A stretch of 64,000 nucleotides of DNA from Janthinobacterium sp. LM6 (lineage in GTDB: Bacteria > Pseudomonadota > Gammaproteobacteria > Burkholderiales > Burkholderiaceae_D), in contig NZ_CP019510.1 in NCBI RefSeq assembly GCF_002002885.1, positions 4,712,001-4,776,000 on the forward strand, in the 5' to 3' direction. This document shows positions 58,465-64,000 of this stretch, piece by piece (within the stretch, counting starts at the first letter, position 1; every line of letters begins with the position of its first letter). Position numbers and translations under genes: made by a program. The notes beneath the pieces were generated by a model. That model had not been told where the DNA came from. It made no database searches and saw nothing but the letters and a program-made list of their open reading frames with translations.

Positions 58465-59659
58465 CCTTGAATCGCTGTTGCTGGGCGCCTGCTTCTTCGG
58501 CAGCGGCGGCGGCGGCACGCTCGCTTCCGCGCGCAGCCTGCTGGCCCAGTTCCACGCCGGCGATTATTATCCGGACGCCCAGGTGCGCGTAGTAAGCGTC
58601 GACGAAGCCACCGCTGGCGAAACGGTCATGGTGGCTTACCTGGGTTCGCCCGTGGCGATCAATGGCGCCCATTTTCCGCAGGGTCCCGTCGACGCCGTGC
58701 TCGCCGTCAGGGAGCGCCTGGCGCTGGAAAACCGCACCTTGGCCTACCTGGCGCCGCCCGAGAGCGGCGCGCTGGGGTTTCTCGTCGCCTGCCTGGTCGC
58801 CGCCCGCCTGGGCCTGGCCGTGATCGACGCCGACGGGGCCGGCCGCGCCGTTCCCTCGCTGCCCCAGCTCACATATGCGGCCGCGCACATCAATCCGCGC
58901 CCCGCCTTCCTCGTCAGCCAGGCGGGGCTGCGCGTGGAACTCGACGTCCAGCCGAGCCAGGGCGTGAACGGCGCCCATGCCCACCAGCAAGACGTGGCAA
59001 CGATCATCGACCAGATGATGCGCCCCATCGTTTCGCAGGCCGATTTCAAGCAGTTCGGCGGCCTGGCCATGTGGATCATGGCGCCGGCGGAGCTGGCCCG
59101 GGCGCTGCCCGTGCGCGGCACCCTGGGACGCGCCCTGCGCCTGGGCCGCGAACTGCAGGCAGGCCGCTTGCGCAGCGCGGAAGAACTGGTCGATTATCTT
59201 GCGCGGCAATGCGACATGCGCGCCTGGCCATTGTTTCCACAGGGCACATTCGTCGCCGCCGAGGTCGACTCGCGCAATGGCTTCGACCTGGGCAAGATCA
59301 CCATCCGCGCGGGTGAGCGGCTCTGCACGGTCCTGTACCAGAACGAATCGCTGCTGGCCTGGGACAGCAGCCGCAGCACGCCCCTCTGCATGGCGCCCGA
59401 CACCATCAGTTACTTTGTCGAGGGCGATGGCCAGGCCGTGTATTCGAATGGCGACTTGCTGCTGCCGGACGGCACGCTCAACCCGGCCTTGATGCAGCGC
59501 AAGGTGACGCTGCTGGGCCTGCAAGCCCATCCGGCATTGCGGGAACGGAACGGACTGATACTCGACAGCTTCATGCAACTGATCAACACCATCGGCTACC
59601 TGGGCCCCTACGTGCCGCTCACGGGCAACGCCGGCGCAGCGGCAGGGAGCGCCGCATGA
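58439..59659 (+). CDS. DUF917 family protein (hydantoinase-related)
   Basis: A 406-residue protein of DUF917, related to hydantoinase/oxoprolinase subunits. The start is LNHDDLESLLLGACFFGSGGGGTLASA, with the glycine-rich FFGSGGGGT typical of the family, and later VNGAHAHQQDV and DLGKITIRAGERL. The ATG at 58439 overlaps the activator gene by 26 bp and has GAGGA 8 bp upstream. Pairing with an Asp/Glu racemase suggests cyclic amide or amino acid metabolism, but no reaction is known to me. Confidence 0.85.
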   Translation: MSYVLNHDDLESLLLGACFFGSGGGGTLASARSLLAQFHAGDYYPDAQVRVVSVDEATAGETVMVAYLGSPVAINGAHFPQGPVDAVLAVRERLALENRTLAYLAPPESGALGFLVACLVAARLGLAVIDADGAGRAVPSLPQLTYAAAHINPRPAFLVSQAGLRVELDVQPSQGVNGAHAHQQDVATIIDQMMRPIVSQADFKQFGGLAMWIMAPAELARALPVRGTLGRALRLGRELQAGRLRSAEELVDYLARQCDMRAWPLFPQGTFVAAEVDSRNGFDLGKITIRAGERLCTVLYQNESLLAWDSSRSTPLCMAPDTISYFVEGDGQAVYSNGDLLLPDGTLNPALMQRKVTLLGLQAHPALRERNGLILDSFMQLINTIGYLGPYVPLTGNAGAAAGSAA

Positions 59660-60369
59660 AGCCGCTGCGCATCTGCGTCGTGGCGCCGGTGGCCACGTCC
59701 GACTACAACCAGCGCCTGCTCGACGCCATCGAACCCGTGATGCCGCCCGATGTCGAAGTGTCCGTGCGAAATATTTCTACCGGACACAATTGCATCGAAT
59801 ACCGCGTCGACTGGCTGCAAAACGGCTATCCGGTAGTGCAGCTGGCCAGGGAAATCGAACGCGACGGCTATGACGGCATCTGGCTCAGCGACTTCGACAT
59901 GTGTGGCGTGGAGGCAGCGCGCGAAGTGATCGACATCCCCATCCTCGGCGGCTTCCCGCCCGCCGCATTTACCGCGCTGGCCCTCAGCCAGCGCCTGTCG
60001 ATCATGACGATACTGCCCAGCACGCTCGCCATGCAGCGGGGCCACATGCAGGCTTACGGCTTGCAGGACAGCTTCGCCTCCATCCGCTCCATCGACTGTC
60101 CTGTCGCCGACCTCGGCCAGCTGGACACGGTGGTCGAAAAAACTTTCAAGGCCGCCCTGCTGGCCATACGGGAAGACGGCGCCCAGTCCATCCTGCTGGG
60201 CTGCACAGGCTTCGTCGGCGTCGCCGCGCGCGTCAGCGCGCTGCTGGAGGACGCGCTGCACACCTATGTGCCGGTCATCGATCCGAACCAGGCAGGCTTC
60301 AGCTTCCTGGTGTCCCTCGTGCGCATGGGCCTGCGGCCCAGCCGCGCCTGCTACAGCAAGGATAGCTGA
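59656..60369 (+). CDS. Aspartate/glutamate/hydantoin racemase family protein
   Basis: A 237-residue two-domain racemase. The two catalytic Cys positions are visible in SDFDMCGVEAARE and LLGCTGFVG; the first is usually in an ACFGDPG-like loop, here changed. The N-terminus ICVVAPVATSDYNQRL fits the HyuE/Asp-Glu racemase family. It overlaps DUF917 by 4 bp (ATGA), so the two are translated together. Confidence 0.85.
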   Translation: MKPLRICVVAPVATSDYNQRLLDAIEPVMPPDVEVSVRNISTGHNCIEYRVDWLQNGYPVVQLAREIERDGYDGIWLSDFDMCGVEAAREVIDIPILGGFPPAAFTALALSQRLSIMTILPSTLAMQRGHMQAYGLQDSFASIRSIDCPVADLGQLDTVVEKTFKAALLAIREDGAQSILLGCTGFVGVAARVSALLEDALHTYVPVIDPNQAGFSFLVSLVRMGLRPSRACYSKDS

Positions 60370-60379
60370 ACCGCCGCAC

Positions 60380-60408
60380 GCGCCCGCGCCACGCCATGTC
60401 CCGGGCGC
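60380..60408 (+). terminator. GC-rich hairpin after the racemase gene
   Basis: GCGCCCG (60380-60386) and CGGGCGC (60402-60408) form a 7-bp stem with a 15-base loop, 11 bp after the racemase stop. No T-run follows, so it is at best a partial or Rho-assisted terminator that would separate the racemase transcript from the sigma-54 promoter downstream. Confidence 0.35.
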
Positions 60409-60436
60409 CCCTCCCCGTCCTAGCCGCCTGCCGTTT

Positions 60437-60466
60437 TCGTCCATCCCGCTCAAAAAGGGTGGACGA
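60437..60466. promoter_or_regulatory. Inverted repeat, candidate enhancer (UAS) for the sigma-54 promoter
   Basis: TCGTCCA (60437-60443) and TGGACGA (60460-60466) are perfect arms, extended inward by CCC/GGG. The centre lies about 88 bp upstream of the -24 element, the usual distance for an enhancer-binding protein site. The activator encoded at 56062 is the obvious candidate to bind it. It could instead be a hairpin ending the racemase transcript. Confidence 0.6.
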
Positions 60467-60538
60467 TATCCGCCAACATTATTGCAGCACGACAATGCAA
60501 ATCCGCCCCACCCCTTGAAAATCAAGCACTTGGCCTTC

Positions 60539-60554
60539 TGGCACACCCTTTGCT
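60539..60554 (+). promoter_or_regulatory. Sigma-54 (-24/-12) promoter of the protease-peptide unit
   Basis: TGGCAC (60539-60544), A, CCCT, TTGCT (60550-60554) matches the TGGCACG-N4-TTGCW consensus in all key positions, with the GG and GC doublets at the right spacing. It lies 105 bp before the protease start. A gene for a sigma-54 activator with an intact GAFTGA loop lies 2.1 kb upstream. Confidence 0.85.
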
Positions 60555-60658
60555 AAAGATCATGCTATCGGCGCTTGAGCAGCAGGCGCCGCAGCAGGCG
60601 GGCGGAGCACCTCAAGCGGTGCGCCGCCCGCCCTCCAGGACCCAGCAAGGAGCAGCGC

Positions 60659-62572
60659 GTGCCGACGATTATGGACGAATCCACCACCCACGACAGCCTG
60701 GCCAATCATGGCTTGCTGCCCGGCCTGGCTGCCTTGCAAGATGGCAACACCGGCTGTGCCGACATCTGCATCGCCGTGCTCGACGGTCCCGTCGATACCA
60801 GCCACCCCTGCTTTGCCGGCGCCAGGCTGCAACTGCTCGACACGCTCGCCACGGGTGCCAGCGGCAGCGGCCGGGCATCGCAGCACGGCACGCATGTCGC
60901 CAGCATCATCTTTGGCCAGCCGGGCAGTCCCGTCACGGGCCTGGCTCCCCATTGTCGGGGCTTGATCCTGCCCATCTTTGCCGACCGCGCCGACGGCGCA
61001 CTGACGCAATGCACGCAGCTCGACCTGGCCCGCGCCATCACCCAGGCCGTCGAGCACGGCGCGCACATCATCAATGTCAGCGGCGGCGAACTGTCCGACA
61101 GCGGCGCCGCCGATGGCCTGCTGCAAAAAGCCATACAGCTGTGCCATGAACGCAACGTCCTGCTGATCGCGGCGGCGGGTAATGACGGCTGCGATTGCCT
61201 GCATATTCCCGCCTCCATCGAGTACACGCTGGTGGTCGGCGCACTGGACCGCCAAGGCGCGCCCATGCCCAACAGCAACTGGGGCGCGGCCTATCGCGCG
61301 CGCGGCATCATGGCGCCCGGCACCGACATCCTCGGCGCCGCTCCCGCAGGGCGCGTGCGGCTCAGCAGCGGCACCAGCTTTGCCACCCCGATCGTCTCGG
61401 CCATCGCAGCCTTGCTGCTATGCCGGCAACACCAACATGGGGATCGTCCTGACCCTCGTGGAGTTTGCAGCGCATTGCTGCAGAGCGCAACGCGTTGCAA
61501 CACCAATGGCGAGCTGGACTGTCGCCGCCTCCTGACTGGGACATTGAATGTGCCGGGCGCCACTCAACTATTATTAAAAGGGAAAATTGAAATGTCAGAC
61601 GATACTGTGATTGAAGCGAGCCCAGCCAATGCCGACACTTCCGCGCAGGCGCATCCGCTCAGCATTCCCATGCTGGAAACCCCCTCCCTGGCCAACCTTG
61701 CGGGCCCTTCCGGCGCGACGCGGCAAGGCATCGCCGCTTCCGGCATCGATGCCTCCGATTGCGGCTGCGGCGGCGGCAGCGCCAAGGGGCCAACCCTGGT
61801 GTATGCGCTGGGCAACCTGGGCGTCGACTTCGGCAGCGAAGCGCGCCGCGATTCCTTCGTCCAGGCCATGCCATCGGATAGAAACAATCCGAGCGATCCG
61901 CAGCAATTGATCGAATTCCTGCGCGCAAAGCCATATTTCCGCCAATCACTGACCTGGACCGTGAACCTGGACGCCACGCCGATTTACGCGGTCGTCCCCG
62001 TCGGTCCGTATGCCGACCTGACCTATGAACTGCTGTTCGAAGCCTATGTCGGCACCATCGATGGCCTGGTCGTCATGAATTCGTTTCCCGGCATAATCTC
62101 GGGCGCCGCCAGGCTGATGTCCGGCCAGGTCGTTCCCGTAATCCAGCCGGCCATCCGGGGCATGTTCAGCTGGAATGTGCCGCAGCTGATCGACAGCCTG
62201 ATGGCGGTGCAGGACAGCCTGGACATCAACAGCAGCAACACGGGCGCGCGCCTGGAAAACTTTCTGAACCGCATCTATTACGACTTCCGCAACCTGGGCG
62301 TCACGGGCATGGACCGCGCGCTCAACTTCTCGGCCACGAATGCCATGCAAGCGGCGGAAATGCTGGCCAAGACCACCGGCATGCAACTCGATACCATCGT
62401 CGTGCAACAGAGCCCCGTGTGCCGCCCGGGCTCCGAGTGCTACGACATCATCATGACCTTCTTCAACCCGGAAAACCTGCAGGTAGCCAACACGGTCGCC
62501 CGTTTCGCCGTCGACGTCAGCGACGTGATACCGGTCAGCGTCGGCGCAGTGCGCTACTGGTCGCAACGCTGA
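60659..62572 (+). CDS. Cyanobactin-type subtilisin protease (PatA/PatG-like) with PatG-like C-terminal domain
   Basis: A 637-residue protein. I start at GTG 60659, which has AAGGAG 6 bp upstream; the next ATG (60671) is too far from that site. The S8 domain (about 30-270) has the full triad: D42 in AVLDGPVD, H76 in QHGTHVA, S240 in GTSFATP, and the oxyanion Asn in AAGNDG. It is like the PatA/PatG protease family, without signal peptide or propeptide, so it acts in the cytosol. A linker (about 305-380) contains GIAASGIDASDCGCGGGS. The C-terminal part (about 385-637) starts LVYALGNLGVDFGSEARRDSF and has LTWTVNLDATPIYAVVPVGP, resembling the C-terminal domain of PatG. Confidence 0.85.
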   Translation: MPTIMDESTTHDSLANHGLLPGLAALQDGNTGCADICIAVLDGPVDTSHPCFAGARLQLLDTLATGASGSGRASQHGTHVASIIFGQPGSPVTGLAPHCRGLILPIFADRADGALTQCTQLDLARAITQAVEHGAHIINVSGGELSDSGAADGLLQKAIQLCHERNVLLIAAAGNDGCDCLHIPASIEYTLVVGALDRQGAPMPNSNWGAAYRARGIMAPGTDILGAAPAGRVRLSSGTSFATPIVSAIAALLLCRQHQHGDRPDPRGVCSALLQSATRCNTNGELDCRRLLTGTLNVPGATQLLLKGKIEMSDDTVIEASPANADTSAQAHPLSIPMLETPSLANLAGPSGATRQGIAASGIDASDCGCGGGSAKGPTLVYALGNLGVDFGSEARRDSFVQAMPSDRNNPSDPQQLIEFLRAKPYFRQSLTWTVNLDATPIYAVVPVGPYADLTYELLFEAYVGTIDGLVVMNSFPGIISGAARLMSGQVVPVIQPAIRGMFSWNVPQLIDSLMAVQDSLDINSSNTGARLENFLNRIYYDFRNLGVTGMDRALNFSATNAMQAAEMLAKTTGMQLDTIVVQQSPVCRPGSECYDIIMTFFNPENLQVANTVARFAVDVSDVIPVSVGAVRYWSQR

Positions 62573-62663
62573 CGCCAACAGCATTGAAATTGTCGGGGTT
62601 CGTGGGCGCAGCAATGCGTGCACGCGCTTCAGCATACGGTCGTTGGCGGGAAACGATCAGCAC

Positions 62664-62677
62664 CGTACTTCGGTACG
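62664..62677 (+). other. UUCG-tetraloop hairpin ahead of the peptide gene
   Basis: CGTAC-TTCG-GTACG is a 5-bp stem closed by the very stable C(UUCG)G tetraloop, 50 bp before the peptide ATG. It could protect the 5' end of a processed peptide mRNA or limit readthrough from the protease gene. No T-run follows. Confidence 0.45.
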
Positions 62678-62726
62678 CACACCCATTGCCGTTGCCCGCG
62701 GCGGCGCCACCACAAGGAGCTTTAAA

Positions 62727-62903
62727 ATGAACAATCTGCCATTGCAAGCCAAAGCCGTACAACGCAGCCCCAGCATCTCCGCCATCAGCCAGGGTGTCGC
62801 CCCTTCCGGCATTACCTGCACCCTGTGCAAAGCGGCTTGCGGCGCCTTGAGCGGCACCGCACAGCAACTCTGCCTGATGGCTTGCAACGCCACCGTTTGC
62901 TGA
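62727..62903 (+). CDS. Cys-rich 58-residue peptide, putative cyanobactin-like precursor
   Basis: A 58-residue peptide starting at ATG 62727 with AAGGAG 7 bp upstream. Residues 1-30 are polar and leader-like (MNNLPLQAKAVQRSPSISAI). Then comes QGVAPSGI, and the last 28 residues carry six Cys (31, 34, 38, 49, 53, 58; pattern CxxCxxxCx10CxxxCx4C), ending in Cys. GVAPS resembles the G(L/V)E(A/P)S protease site of cyanobactin precursors, and the segment GITCTLC recalls the PatE core ITVCISVC. It follows the PatA/PatG-like protease by 154 bp on the same strand. Product chemistry is unknown; a disulfide-rich bacteriocin is an alternative. Confidence 0.72.
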   Translation: MNNLPLQAKAVQRSPSISAISQGVAPSGITCTLCKAACGALSGTAQQLCLMACNATVC

Positions 62904-63111
62904 TCAAGCCAGCAAGATCGAGCCATCCCGGCTAAACCGGGCATGCCTGCGGGCGATGAGTTTCTCGTCGCCCGTTCCCCCTGCCGGCATCCCCCACGAA
63001 GGAAGCAGGACGGCGATGCGACTCGCCACCAAGCCCGCCTGTTTCGCGCAGTACGCATGCCCTTGCGCGTGCCCTTGTCAACGCACAAACCCGCGCCCCG
63101 CGCTGCTTGCG

Positions 63112-64000
63112 CTAAAACAAATCCAGCTGCCCCGCATTACCTTTTTTTACTTTTGCGCCCAGCGGCGGCACCACCAGCGGCCGGCGGAACTGCGTGCAAT
63201 CGAGCTGCTTGAAGCGGCCGCCCTTGCCGTGCAAGCCCAGCCGGTGCACGGCTTTCTCGAAACGCTGGCGGATGAGATCGGCCCACACGCCCTCGCCCCG
63301 CATGCGCGTGCCGAACGCGCTGTCGTAATCCTTGCCGCCACGCATTTCGCGCACCCGGTTCATCACGCGCTGGGCCCGCTCCGGGAAGTGCGCTTCCAGC
63401 CATTGCTGGAACAGCGGGCTCACTTCCCACGGCAGGCGCAGCACGACATAATGGGCGTGGATGGCGCCCGCGTCGCGCACGGCTTCGAGCAACTGCTCGA
63501 TTTCCGGCTCCGTCACGAACGGGATGATGGGCGCGATGCTCACGCCCACGGGGATGCCCGCCTCCGTCAGGGTGCGGATGGTGCGCAGCCGCCGCGCCGG
63601 AGCGGCCGCGCGCGGTTCCAGGGTGCGCGCGATGGCCGGGTCGAGCGTGGTGACTGTGACGGCCACGGCCGCCAGGCGTTTGGCCGCCATCGGCGCCAGA
63701 ATATCGATGTCGCGCTCGATCAGCGACGATTTCGTGATCAGCGCCACGGGGTGGTCGCATTCGTGCAGCACTTCCAGCACGCGCCGCGTCAGTTGCCGTT
63801 CGCGCTCGCACGGCTGATACGCATCCGTGTTCACGCCCAAGGCGATCGGTTCGGGCACATACGAGGGCTTGGCCAGTTCGCGCCGCAAGAGTTCCGGGGC
63901 GTTCACCTTGGCGTAGATGCGGCTTTCGAAGTCCAGGCCCGGCGACAGCCCCAGATAACTGTGCGTGGGGCGGGCAAAGCAATAAATGCAGCCGTGCTCG
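63112..64000 (-). CDS. Radical SAM protein, PA0069/SplB-like, 5' end cut off
   Basis: The reading frame enters at the window edge and runs to the stop at 63112, about 296 codons. The edge preserves HGCIYCFARPTHSYLG, the last two Cys of the CxxxCxxC cluster motif; the first Cys lies beyond. GLDFESRIYAKVN and the TKS-like strand VALITKSSLIERD follow, as in the PA0069 family and spore photoproduct lyase relatives. An internal ATG at 63906 is not the true start. It converges on the peptide gene with 208 bp between. Function unknown; a role in the peptide pathway is not supported by orientation. Confidence 0.82.
   Translation of the reverse strand, partial: EHGCIYCFARPTHSYLGLSPGLDFESRIYAKVNAPELLRRELAKPSYVPEPIALGVNTDAYQPCERERQLTRRVLEVLHECDHPVALITKSSLIERDIDILAPMAAKRLAAVAVTVTTLDPAIARTLEPRAAAPARRLRTIRTLTEAGIPVGVSIAPIIPFVTEPEIEQLLEAVRDAGAIHAHYVVLRLPWEVSPLFQQWLEAHFPERAQRVMNRVREMRGGKDYDSAFGTRMRGEGVWADLIRQRFEKAVHRLGLHGKGGRFKQLDCTQFRRPLVVPPLGAKVKKGNAGQLDLF

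Noticed and set aside
60550..61149. Plus-strand frame of 199 codons overlapping the protease gene start
   Set aside because: Arg/His-rich, no ribosome site and fully inside the subtilisin frame; a shadow.
62943..63212. 89-codon frame between the peptide and the radical SAM gene
   Set aside because: No ribosome site, Pro/Arg-rich composition and antisense overlap with the radical SAM gene.
63016..64000. Frame beginning MRLATKPACFAQYACPCACPC after the peptide gene, with AGGA before its ATG
   Set aside because: Its Cys-rich beginning was tempting as a second peptide, but the frame runs antisense through the radical SAM gene without a stop and has no leader or GVAPS-like motif.
63112..64000. 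Radical SAM gene as the maturase of the Cys-rich peptide
   Set aside because: It matches the PA0069/SplB-like housekeeping type, is on the opposite strand and converges on the peptide gene; no SPASM-type feature can be seen in the portion present.

Overview
The window looks like a chromosomal segment of a high-GC betaproteobacterium of the Oxalobacteraceae, most likely Janthinobacterium or a close relative. This rests on gene order and family content, not on a search: tpiA-secG-tRNA-Leu followed by the 14-gene nuo operon ending in a DUF2818 gene, ilvBHC near pssA-leuA, iscRSUA-hscBA-fdx-iscX, and an ECF sigma/DUF3619/DUF3106/RDD operon. Most of the first 50 kb is core metabolism; accessory content lies at 20.6-25.6 kb and 54-63 kb.

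Layout. 1-2.9 kb (minus): 5' part of a PQQ-type sugar dehydrogenase, ispF, ispD, a secreted HExxH protein and a NUDIX hydrolase. 2.9-17.9 kb (minus): complex I operon nuoABCDEFGHIJKLMN plus DUF2818, closed by a clear terminator. 18-20.6 kb: tRNA-Leu(GAG), secG, tpiA and a quinone oxidoreductase. 20.6-25.6 kb: envelope and sensory genes (Sel1 repeats, GIN/DUF2807, a small secreted or membrane protein, a chemoreceptor, an unknown pair). 25.8-28.5 kb: pnp and rpsO. 28.6-39.1 kb: a BamE-like lipoprotein, leuA, pssA, two tandem SIMPL/DUF541 proteins, an MFS exporter, a small membrane protein, then ilvC, ilvH and ilvB. 39.6-42.3 kb (plus): ECF sigma operon and a truncated haemoglobin. 42.3-50.2 kb (minus): an S4-domain pseudouridine synthase, a methyltransferase and the complete isc operon with an IscR-type autoregulatory promoter. 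50.3-54.2 kb: NADAR protein, a divergent uracil-DNA-glycosylase-like protein, and a maleylacetoacetate isomerase/fumarylacetoacetase/VOC operon divergent from a LysR gene. 55.2-62.9 kb (plus): ChaC, a sigma-54 activator with a long helical-repeat tail, DUF917, an Asp/Glu racemase, a PatA/PatG-like subtilisin and a Cys-rich 58-residue peptide. 63.1 kb to the end: a radical SAM gene cut by the window edge.

The best candidate for an undescribed system is at 56.0-62.9 kb. The subtilisin at 60659 has a C-terminal domain like that of the cyanobactin protease PatG. A textbook -24/-12 promoter lies 105 bp upstream of its start, with an inverted repeat at enhancer distance, and a sigma-54 activator gene is in the same cluster. 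A peptide of 58 residues with six Cys in its last 28 follows. The peptide carries GVAPS just before its Cys-rich end and the protease linker carries GIAAS; both resemble the G(L/V)E(A/P)S protease site of cyanobactin precursors such as PatE. No YcaO cyclodehydratase gene is visible, so this may be a protease-only, cyanobactin-like peptide pathway under sigma-54 control.

A second result is a family of three structured intergenic repeats (29165-29311, 44771-44888, 48276-48395). Both the terminal inverted repeats and the central hairpin show compensatory changes between copies. Two copies sit inside the isc operon, at or within 3 bp of the preceding gene's stop codon.
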